15,141 bases of DNA from positions 1 through 15,141 of the forward strand of contig JAICKM010000080.1 of NCBI GenBank assembly GCA_025927935.1, given 5' to 3'. A program made the position numbers and the translations under genes. The notes below the pieces were generated by a model that saw nothing but the letters and a program-made list of their open reading frames with translations, did no database searches and was not told the DNA's origin. This document shows positions 6,001 through 10,146 of the stretch, in pieces; position 1 is the first letter of the stretch, and every line of letters starts with the position of its first letter. The DNA comes from Chloroflexia bacterium (GTDB lineage: Bacteria; Chloroflexota; Chloroflexia; QHBQ01; JADMIH01).

Positions 6001-8740
6001 CGAACCGGCGCACGCCCCGGAAGCACCGGAGACCGCCGGGTCCATCTTCGCCAAGGCGCGCAAGCGCAAGGAGGAGTTGGAGCAAACCCTGCGCCAGGAG
6101 GCGGAAGCGCGCGGAGAAGTCTACACGCCCCCGCCGGTCGTCGAGAACCTGCACCCCGAAGAAGCGGCGGAATTGCGGTACTGGCCCAACCTGGACGAAG
6201 AAGAGGCAGTGGCGAGCGCCCCAGCCCAACCGGCGGTCCAACCCTTCGACTTCACCGCGGTGGCAGGTCCCACGCCCGCCGATGTCGCCCAGGATATGGC
6301 GAGCCTGCAACTGGCCCCGTTTGAGTTCGAGGAAGAAGCCGCGCCCACCGCGGGATCGCCGACGATTCAGTTGCCGGAGGAAAGCGCGCAAGTGAGCGCT
6401 CAGGTGCCGGACGTGCCCGAATTCGCCGCCGGCCAGCCCATGCCGGTGCCGGTGCAGGATCAGACCGGCCTCCAGGCCGGTACCCCGGCCATGCCGGAGC
6501 CGTTTGCCTTCGACGCCGAGGGTATCACCGCGGATATCCAACCCTTCTCGTTCGATCTGGGCGAGACGGTGCCTGCTGACGCGCAACCCGCCCAACCCCT
6601 CGCCGAACCCTTCGCCTTCGAGCCACAGCAAACCGGCGCCGCCTCTGTGCAGCCCTTTGCTTTTGAGCCACAGGAAAGCGCCGCTGATCAATCCTTTGCC
6701 TTCGAACCACAGGAAAGTGGTCCCGCGGCTGTCCAACCCTTCAGCTTCGAGGCCCAGGAGGGCCAGCCTGCGGTGGTTGAACCTTTCACCTTCGAGGCCC
6801 AGGAAACCGGCGCCGCCACAGCGGAACCCTTCGCCTTTGAGCCACAGGCAGGCCAGCCTGCGGCTGTCCAACCCTTCACATTCGGGGCCGAGGAAGGTCA
6901 ACCTTCGGCGGTCCAACCTTTCGCCTTCGATGCCGAAGAAAGCGGGGCTGCGGCGGTCCAACCCTTCGCCTTTGAGGGTCAGGAAAGCGCCGCCCCGGCG
7001 GTCGAACCCTTCGCCTTCGAGGCCCAGGAAGAACAACCTGCGGCTGTCCAACCCTTCACCTTTGATACTCAGGAGAGTAACACCCCGGCAGTCGAACCCT
7101 TCACCTTCGAGACGCCGGAAGCCGGCGCCCCGGCGGTGGAACCCTTCGCCTTTGATGCGTCGGCCATGGGAGAACCCGCTGCGGAAGTTGCACCCTTTGC
7201 TTTCGAGACACCGGAAGCCACCGTGGAGCCGGAGGTGGAACCGTTCGCCTTCGATATGACCGAGGCCGGGGCGGCGCCCGCCGTGGAGCCGTTCACCTTC
7301 GACATGGTCGAGAGCGTGGCGCCGCCTTCCTTCGAGACGGCGGAGCCGAGTGCCACCGCGCCGCAGGCCGAAGCCGCCCCGGCGGAGACCACTGCCGGCG
7401 AATTGCTCTGGAGCATCCCCGTCGCGGAACCGGGCGCGGCGCCCGTGGCCGAGGCGGGCATCGAGGGTGGCTTCGGCGAGGAAGTGGCCCCAGGCGAATA
7501 TGACTTCAGCGGCCTCCAGCCGTTTGACCTGGGGGCGCTGGATCTCACGCCCGAAGAACGGGCGTATCTCACCGGTGAGCAGGCGGGGGCCGCAAGCATG
7601 CCCTCCGCGGAAGCGCCGCCCACCGAGGTCAGCGCGCAAGCGCCCGCCGCACCCGCGGAGGTGCCGGCCTCAGCGATGGAACCGGCCGGGATTCCTGAAT
7701 TGCAGTTGCAGCATGGCGAACCGGCGATGGGCGCGGATGTCGCGGAGATCGAGCCGTTCAGCTTCAATGTAGCCGCGTTTGAACCCCCGGCGGCCGAACC
7801 GCCCGCCATGGACCTGGGCGGGGTGCCGCCTGCTCAGGCGCCCGGCTACGAGGCCGGGGCGCCCACAGCGACGGTCGAACCGGTCGAGTTCGACATGGGT
7901 ACCATCAGCGAAGCCGCGCCGGTGGAGCCGTTCCAGTTCGAGTTCGAGCCGGAAGCGGCGACCTCCGTGCCGGTGGAGCCGTTCCAGTTCGAGCCGGAAG
8001 CCATCGAGGCCGAAACGGCGCAGCCGTTCAGCTTCGAGACGCCGGCCCCGCCGGCCCCGACTGTCACCCACTATGAAACGTCGGCGCGATCCGGCACCGG
8101 GCCACTGGCCGCCGAAACCTGGGCGGAAATACCCGCGGAAGGCGCCTTCGACTTCAGCGGGGTCGAGATGGACCAGACGCCCGCCGAACCCGCCGAGGCC
8201 GCCGCGCCCGAAGCTGCCGCCGCGCAGACGCCGGAGGCGCTCGCCGCCCCGGTCGCCGCCGCGCCTGCGACCGAGGCACCCGCCGAGGCGCCCGCGGAAC
8301 CTGCGGCCCCGGTCGTGGCCGAAGCATCCACGCCAGTCCCGGTCGCCGAAGCACCCGCGCCGGTGGCCGCCGAACCGGCCCAGGCCCCCGTCGCGCCAGC
8401 GGCGGTGCCGCTCGCCCCGGCGGGGGGGTCAATGGACGAATTGGCCCGCCACCTGCGCGATAATCCGGACGATACGGCCGGCCGATTGGCCCTCGCCATC
8501 GGCTACGAGCAGCGCGACGACATCACGCGCGCCGCCGAGCAATATCGCCTGCTGATCAAAGGCCGCAATGTGCCGGAAAATCTACTGGATATCGTGACGG
8601 GCAACCTGCGCGATCTGGTGGAGGCGCAGCCTGATAATCCGGCCTTACATCGCCTGCTGGGCGACGCCTACATGAAACAGGGCCAGTACCAGATGGCAAT
8701 CAGCCAGTATAATTGGCTGTTGACCAAGGGCACGCGCTAG
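2..8740 (+). CDS. Giant repeat-rich disordered protein with C-terminal TPR domain (5' end outside window)
   Basis: The frame is open to the left edge, so the gene probably begins upstream; the first internal start is GTG at 56, from which it encodes 2894 residues. Numbering below is from that GTG. The first codons in view (LDPAYRIANTIWDATPWPV) look like structured coding sequence. Residues about 40-1220 are Ala/Pro/Glu-rich with 11 FPAWL-type motifs (235-990). Residues about 1376-1745 carry FDFG/QPFDFG modules. A charged helix (KARKRKEELEQTLRQEAEA) lies near 1997-2022. About 18 PF-x-F repeats cover 2148-2425. A Pro/Ala linker precedes a TPR-like domain at 2793-2894 (LHRLLGDAYMKQGQYQMAISQY). 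I saw one cysteine (EPCMFD), no signal peptide and no membrane segment, so a cytoplasmic scaffold is likely; the function is unknown. It heads an operon, with the V4R gene 9 nt downstream. The stretch at 3713-3952 looks non-coding, so it may be two genes. The TPR call is solid; the gene boundaries are less so. Confidence 0.8.
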   Translation, partial: LDPAYRIANTIWDATPWPVDRRITRAQTAMVPGWTQEELAGSDLDLSVALPPEPPAPSSESRRVTQKFETRPPLPGESQRITQKFETRPPLPGQTSELVPPPEAAAAESQEWAGILDSPDAPATFDLDWLDDWAAAAETAPAVETPPAVAPTASAYETLEFAAITSTGTEDTLPSAEGLIVTPAPEAAPPEPVAEATEPAAAPVEAANISGQGTTEIEAVPVALEESAPSADLVLPAAPVSEAALPAAEPDAFLAWLSEPVADMPEAPESAAEGSGEDMAEARVTGDSSPAAQVSMFPALVSEPPAAVAGVPLAEEDLTAAPAEEVSTAQASLFPAWLDEPANVAEQAARAENTTTDATVNAGEQAASAASAAADTTAQASEMDGAGTADGAEDSPPARHHAVHIFPAWLEEATSDDEDESDLEMLPAWMREAPPLEVDAPPAAASASPAADMPPTPPDAAILAAQVDESLPAPPVLAEAVSLVAAEQEAPASIAGEEPGVAVIEGQAEPPALSLEEPAVSATEAQGESLGAIAIPPTDDAPTPDAVVDFPDQSPLVGESALPVMEPALPETEASVSAESGTIVAGEIGEGAPAAALLPDDLFPAWLEEIERSEAASATAAPPAGAGAADMLSAEVVPASTTSPEATVSEAAAASAIAPEVPADEAVPAITAPPQGIPAGEEIEATATVPEAMPAEEAADSAAPPTPPPATAAMSGADSVPGDQEGKAVESWAQPPAPAAEDGMFPAWMSETGAASLPVGATPGAPEAASAGPADSDQAASAHPESLTPAPEAGIFPARLETMPQPGSDAGAPAETAFTREAESAPLPGEASVLPDWLTEAVNVQSPESPAAAPPLALDEETLFATDHTLGGQAGDIPIDEDLFPAWLEEGPPAAPASGELSATVAAGASPQAPTTVADQAPSTAPAQEVNELPPVAVAEDVTFSAGSDEVVSSPAAAIAAAQSAHGMLGTAEAPATSQEPGTAENIAGERATPDTSEEPDEFPAWMAGPWFEVAVAPAAGTGEMSAESLVIVPDSAVQAPGTELPPALPVAAATSRQEGESGEDTAAPAMAATEGAAEPFAISAMAVPIPAVPGTPDAGTPEDAPDAAANAAARDTAGSATAGAAAAADSESAGLPGFIVADDSAPVESYPADATPEAAEPLHEEILDWPVPAEGSADAAAEADQPVDFSAVAEETTTAPPADLRAPESPTAPAAPPQDDASQAAESAPTPASQPALDHFAKVGYNHGDDSQIPHDAAESGPPPTPVGAAGAVTGPVEIPDRRSRVESGHLPDGSAEHGAPATAGQTAFATSEEDNMAPSYKEDDDQERQFDFDWDRDALPDYLKPFLMNETPGQPGQPPAPAAPAGPGANAAPPAGQPMPPAPPPGGGPGGNDFNLDNIQPFDFGAVPPPNRPAPPSGPVAPIRPLSAAPPPAPQQQAPGGFNESDFGGVQPFNFGAPAGAGGGDEFDFGSDALPSWLGSGGAAGPAFSFDTPAGVPQAADQTPGPDLSSPGIPDWLRTPETPTPQAAAPPPPAAPGGDFDFGGEALPSWLSASAAAPAPPAGNDFGDVQPFDFGAAGGQGQPQPFDFGAMAGGAAPQPFNFGAPAAPERGAAPPAGLGEDFDFSAVQPFDFGAQAPPAPSMPAGPGSGGDFDFGGIQPFDFGGTAAPAPGSSDVSGAAQAAGAPGEFDFSMVESFDFRGPGGATPAAGSSGDFDFGGVQPFDFGGGETTPAAAGGPAMAGGPAGDFDFGGMQPFDFGGAPASDIAGDVSDVDDFIDFLSVGAGNAEPAPSTPGEFAFDLGGDVQPFSLEGAGLGSAPPAPGPAFGAPPAPMSGPPERGSRLPAGPGPEEMGSLAGDEFSFEPCMFDAEGGAAPAFSAPPANAPASKEAPPPFNQAPAMPTSPFNPGSMFAGRAQADVPPGLEDLPDLQPFSFEGLDSTSDQGYGYDTGDMGQSFGRRSTDRGETSRSGMAFNLDEESSGPAGDVHSFSWQRRTTPAREPAHAPEAPETAGSIFAKARKRKEELEQTLRQEAEARGEVYTPPPVVENLHPEEAAELRYWPNLDEEEAVASAPAQPAVQPFDFTAVAGPTPADVAQDMASLQLAPFEFEEEAAPTAGSPTIQLPEESAQVSAQVPDVPEFAAGQPMPVPVQDQTGLQAGTPAMPEPFAFDAEGITADIQPFSFDLGETVPADAQPAQPLAEPFAFEPQQTGAASVQPFAFEPQESAADQSFAFEPQESGPAAVQPFSFEAQEGQPAVVEPFTFEAQETGAATAEPFAFEPQAGQPAAVQPFTFGAEEGQPSAVQPFAFDAEESGAAAVQPFAFEGQESAAPAVEPFAFEAQEEQPAAVQPFTFDTQESNTPAVEPFTFETPEAGAPAVEPFAFDASAMGEPAAEVAPFAFETPEATVEPEVEPFAFDMTEAGAAPAVEPFTFDMVESVAPPSFETAEPSATAPQAEAAPAETTAGELLWSIPVAEPGAAPVAEAGIEGGFGEEVAPGEYDFSGLQPFDLGALDLTPEERAYLTGEQAGAASMPSAEAPPTEVSAQAPAAPAEVPASAMEPAGIPELQLQHGEPAMGADVAEIEPFSFNVAAFEPPAAEPPAMDLGGVPPAQAPGYEAGAPTATVEPVEFDMGTISEAAPVEPFQFEFEPEAATSVPVEPFQFEPEAIEAETAQPFSFETPAPPAPTVTHYETSARSGTGPLAAETWAEIPAEGAFDFSGVEMDQTPAEPAEAAAPEAAAAQTPEALAAPVAAAPATEAPAEAPAEPAAPVVAEASTPVPVAEAPAPVAAEPAQAPVAPAAVPLAPAGGSMDELARHLRDNPDDTAGRLALAIGYEQRDDITRAAEQYRLLIKGRNVPENLLDIVTGNLRDLVEAQPDNPALHRLLGDAYMKQGQYQMAISQYNWLLTKGTR
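188..289 (+). repeat. Two tandem copies of a 51-bp in-frame unit
   Basis: Two adjacent 17-residue units (188-238 and 239-289) encode R-V/I-TQKFETRPPLPG followed by ESQ or QTS. The DNA copies are nearly identical, differing at a few bases, which indicates a recent duplication in the N-terminal part of the giant protein. Unlike the surrounding acidic sequence the unit is basic, with Arg and Lys. Confidence 0.85.
752..3027 (+). repeat. Dispersed array of 11 FPAWL-type motifs in a disordered region
   Basis: Eleven short aromatic motifs recur in otherwise Ala/Pro/Glu-rich sequence: FLAWLSE, FPALVSE, FPAWLDE, FPAWLEE, LPAWMRE, FPAWLEE, FPAWMSE, FPARLET, LPDWLTE, FPAWLEE and FPAWMAG. Most are preceded by D/E/S/G plus a hydrophobic residue and followed by E. 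The spacing is irregular, roughly 20 to 190 residues. Tryptophan is almost confined to these motifs. The related forms LPDYL, LPSWL and IPDWL continue at about 4020-4660. Conserved motifs in variable spacers suggest repeated docking peptides; the partner is unknown. Confidence 0.75.
3713..3742 (+). promoter_or_regulatory. Promoter-like AT-rich island inside the long frame
   Basis: A perfect TATAAT lies at 3737-3742 within an AT-rich stretch that stands out in very GC-rich surroundings. The region 17-18 bp upstream (about 3713-3719, TTAGATC) is a poor -35 match, and there is no extended -10. Both other forward frames have stops here (TAG at 3714, TAA at 3727), as is common at true gene ends. 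It could drive a separate downstream gene starting at 3953. It may also be a chance match, because the frame runs through it uninterrupted. Confidence 0.4.
3942..3947 (+). promoter_or_regulatory. Perfect Shine-Dalgarno before internal in-frame ATG (3953)
   Basis: AGGAGG is followed by a 5-nt spacer (ACAAC) and an ATG at 3953-3955 in the frame of the giant protein. This is the strongest ribosome binding site in the window. Translation from it gives MAPSYKEDDDQERQFDFDW, where the FDF-type composition begins. Read as protein, the site itself encodes Ser-Glu-Glu-Asp-Asn, so it could be coincidental. Confidence 0.5.
4181..5288 (+). repeat. FDFG / QPFDFG module array (FxFG-like)
   Basis: At least ten modules follow the pattern [D/E]-F-D-F-[G/S]-G-[I/V/M]-Q-P-F-[D/N]-F-G, separated by Gly/Pro/Ala-rich spacers. 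Examples are IQPFDFGAV, VQPFNFGAP, VQPFDFGAQ, IQPFDFGGT and MQPFDFGGA. Two modules replace the second half with ALPSWL. One is degenerate (VESFDFRGP). Weaker copies continue to about 5815 (VQPFSLEG, LQPFSFEG) and at 6239 (VQPFDFTAV). The protein pattern is far better conserved than the DNA, where F, D and Q codons vary, so selection acts on the peptide. Confidence 0.85.
6497..7330 (+). repeat. About 18 near-tandem PF-x-F repeats, mostly 15 residues (45 bp)
   Basis: Units follow [Q/E]-P-F-[A/S/T]-F-[E/D]-x-Q-E-[S/G]-x-x-A-A-V, for example EPFAFEPQQTGAASV, QPFSFEAQEGQPAVV and QPFAFDAEESGAAAV. Most are 15 residues, with a few of 13-17 and longer ones at the edges. Codon choice is distinctive: [C/G]AACCCTTC dominates here, against CAGCCGTTT/CAGCCCTTC in the earlier FDFG array. 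This suggests a separate, more recent local expansion by slippage or unequal crossover. Copy number probably differs between strains. Confidence 0.88.
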
Positions 8741-8749
8741 GGGTCTATT

Positions 8750-9241
8750 ATGCCTGATCTGCACACCGGCCACGAGGGCGGGATCGCCGACCTGAGCATG
8801 GCCGATATCACCGCCGTCGACCGGCCCACCTTAGGGCCGGCGACAGCGGTGGCCGCCTTCCGGGCGATCCGGCTCGGTGCCCTGGGCACCGTGGCTGGGT
8901 CAGGCTTGAACGGCGCCGTCTACCTGGCCGGGCGCCGTTGGGCGCAGAGCCTGATCTTTACCACTCCGGCCGATCTGTTTCGCACGCTGGCCGAACTGCG
9001 TCTGGGAGTGCCGCGGGTGCTTAGTCAGAGCGCCGACACTATCGAAATCGAACTGGCGGAAACCCTGAGCGCCGCGGGCTTGCCCCCTGTGGGCGAGCCG
9101 TTATGCCACTTCGAAGCCGGGTTCCTGGCGGGCGCCCTGGCGACGCTGACCGGCAAGCGCGTCCAGGTGCGGGAAACGGCCTGCTGGGGCACCGGCGGGC
9201 AGCGGTGCGTCTTTGTCGCTAAACTCGAACCCCGGACGTGA
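8750..9241 (+). CDS. V4R (4-vinyl reductase) domain protein, small-ligand sensor type
   Basis: This 163-residue protein has a C-terminal V4R signature: CHFEAGFLAGAL from residue 119, then VQVRETACWGTGGQRCVF. Cys119, Cys145 and Cys153 match the Cys pattern typical of the family. V4R domains are small-molecule-binding modules found in BchJ-type bacteriochlorophyll proteins and as sensor domains of regulators; they usually act by binding rather than catalysis. The ligand here is unknown, and no chlorophyll gene is in view. The ATG follows AGGGG at 8739-8743 with a 6-nt spacer, 9 nt after the giant gene, so the two are very likely co-transcribed. There is no signal peptide or membrane segment. 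The family call is confident; a role with the Roadblock protein downstream is inference from adjacency. Confidence 0.85.
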   Translation: MPDLHTGHEGGIADLSMADITAVDRPTLGPATAVAAFRAIRLGALGTVAGSGLNGAVYLAGRRWAQSLIFTTPADLFRTLAELRLGVPRVLSQSADTIEIELAETLSAAGLPPVGEPLCHFEAGFLAGALATLTGKRVQVRETACWGTGGQRCVFVAKLEPRT

Positions 9242-9254
9242 CCGGCCGGGGTTC
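9227..9254 (+). other. Hairpin across the V4R stop codon
   Basis: A perfect 9-bp inverted repeat (GAACCCCGG / CCGGGGTTC) with a 10-nt loop spans the V4R stop at 9239-9241. No U-tract follows, so it is not a clear intrinsic terminator. It could attenuate or protect mRNA between the V4R and Roadblock genes and so set their relative output. Confidence 0.4.
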
Positions 9255-9288
9255 CGCGTAATTTGGTAGCCTACGGGAGGGCAACTGA

Positions 9289-9636
9289 GTGAGGAAAATC
9301 GTCGAAGATCTGATTCGCATCGACGGCGTGATCGGCGGCCTGCTGGTGGGCAAAGACGGCCTGGTGGTGTCGAGCACCCTGCTGGAAGATGAAGATGCCG
9401 AGGTCCTGGGCGCGATGTCCGCCGCCATGTTTGGCACTATCGCCAAGGCGGCCGAGCGGATCGGCGTGGGCGCCCTGCGCGACACGATCATCGAAGCCGC
9501 CGAGGGTTCCATCCAGTTAATCGAGGCCGAGGATCTCATCCTCGTCGTGATCACCGAGCGGGGCGTGAACCTGGGCATGATTCGGATCGAGATGCGCAAA
9601 GCCGCCAAGCGCGTCCGTGAAGAGATCCCGATGTAG
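9289..9636 (+). CDS. Roadblock/LC7 domain protein (MglB-like)
   Basis: This 115-residue protein is a single Roadblock/LC7 domain. Typical features are the N-terminal helix (RKIVEDLIRIDGVIGGLLVG), the KDGLVVSST strand, an alpha-helical middle (VLGAMSAAMFGTIAKAAERIG) and the closing strands (IIEAAEGSIQLIEAEDLILVVIT). Family members dimerise and commonly regulate Ras-like GTPases, as MglB does for MglA in polarity and motility. The start is GTG at 9289, supported by GGGAGG at 9275-9280 with an 8-nt spacer; there is no suitable ATG. It lies 47 nt after the V4R gene. No cognate GTPase is visible here, so the partner is either elsewhere or something else, such as the upstream scaffold. The family call is secure; the specific role is unknown. 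Confidence 0.9.
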   Translation: MRKIVEDLIRIDGVIGGLLVGKDGLVVSSTLLEDEDAEVLGAMSAAMFGTIAKAAERIGVGALRDTIIEAAEGSIQLIEAEDLILVVITERGVNLGMIRIEMRKAAKRVREEIPM

Positions 9637-9670
9637 CCGGGGCACCCCGCATCATACCTGACCCTACTTG

Positions 9671-9676
9671 AAGGAG
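9671..9676 (+). promoter_or_regulatory. Ribosome binding site fixing the TTG start of ndk
   Basis: AAGGAG lies 10 nt before the TTG at 9687. The nearest alternative, an ATG inside the gene, would remove the conserved first strand (ERTLIILKPDAV), so the rare TTG start is preferred. Confidence 0.75.
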
Positions 9677-9686
9677 TTTTATCGCT

Positions 9687-10136
9687 TTGGAACGCACGCT
9701 TATTATCCTGAAACCCGACGCCGTGCAGCGTGGCCTGGCCGGCGAAATCCTGAACCGGCTGGAGCGCCGGGGCCTGAAGATCGCCGGCATGAAGATGATG
9801 CAGGTCAGCCCCGAACTGGCAAAAGAGCACTATGCCGAGCATGTCGGCAAGCCCTTCTATAATGGCTTGATCGAGTATATCACCTCCTCGCCGGTGGTCG
9901 TGCTGGTGCTGGAGGGCAAGAACGCCGTTGCCGTCTCGCGCAGCACCATCGGCGCGACCAACCCGGCCAACGCGGCGCCCGGCACGATTCGCGCCGACCT
10001 GGCCGTTGAGACCGGCCGCAACCTCATCCACGGATCGGCCGACCCGGAAGCCGCCGCCCGCGAAGTGAGCCTCTGGTTCAAGGACGACGAGTTAACCTCC
10101 TGGCCGCGCGATACCGACCGCTGGATCCAGGAGTAA
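9687..10136 (+). CDS. ndk: Nucleoside diphosphate kinase
   Basis: This 149-residue enzyme transfers the gamma-phosphate of ATP to nucleoside diphosphates through a phosphohistidine and keeps cytoplasmic NTP and dNTP pools balanced. Hallmarks are the N-terminal ERTLIILKPDAVQRG with Lys9, Tyr49 (HYAEH), Arg85 and the SRSTIGATNP loop, Arg102 (GTIRADLA), and the active-site N-x-x-H-G-S at 112-117 with catalytic His115. Length is normal for the family, with a slightly long C-terminus rich in Asp and Trp. The family-typical Asp directly after HGS is replaced by Ala-Asp (HGSAD), a mild variation. Initiation is at TTG. It sits 50 nt after the Roadblock gene and 10 nt before the glycosyltransferase, inside the operon. 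The assignment is very secure. Confidence 0.97.
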   Translation: MERTLIILKPDAVQRGLAGEILNRLERRGLKIAGMKMMQVSPELAKEHYAEHVGKPFYNGLIEYITSSPVVVLVLEGKNAVAVSRSTIGATNPANAAPGTIRADLAVETGRNLIHGSADPEAAAREVSLWFKDDELTSWPRDTDRWIQE

Positions 10137-10146
10137 CCCCACCCTG

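Larger units (their letters stand above)
3953..8740 (+). other. Alternative gene model: separate 1595-residue FxFG-repeat/TPR protein
   Basis: This is an alternative reading of the same frame, not an additional coding region. If initiation occurs at the ATG at 3953, the product has 1595 residues: an acidic start, FDFG/QPFDFG modules, a charged helix, the PF-x-F array, a Pro/Ala linker and the C-terminal TPR domain. It is supported by the SD at 3942 and the TATAAT at 3737. It is also supported by the translated 3713-3952 segment, which contains many His, Arg, Lys, Tyr and Asn residues that are nearly absent from the Ala/Pro/Glu-rich sequence before it. Against it, no stop codon separates the two halves. 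Confidence 0.45.

Noticed and set aside
6497..7330. CRISPR-like periodic repeats
   Set aside because: The period is 45 bp with no unique spacers, units are degenerate and strictly in frame, and no cas genes are nearby. It is a protein-coding repeat.
5021..7639. Antisense frame of 872 codons under the repeat arrays
   Set aside because: Its repetitive Arg/Gly/Leu/Glu sequence is just the complement of the PF-x-F and FDFG repeats. There is no RBS or recognisable fold.
8750..9241. Bacteriochlorophyll biosynthesis (bchJ) assignment for the V4R protein
   Set aside because: V4R domains occur in many non-photosynthetic contexts, and no pigment gene is visible here, so only the domain name is justified.
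9668..9862. Small plus-strand frame overlapping ndk
   Set aside because: It is an out-of-frame shadow of ndk; its ATG-like start overlaps the ndk RBS region and the product is not recognisable.
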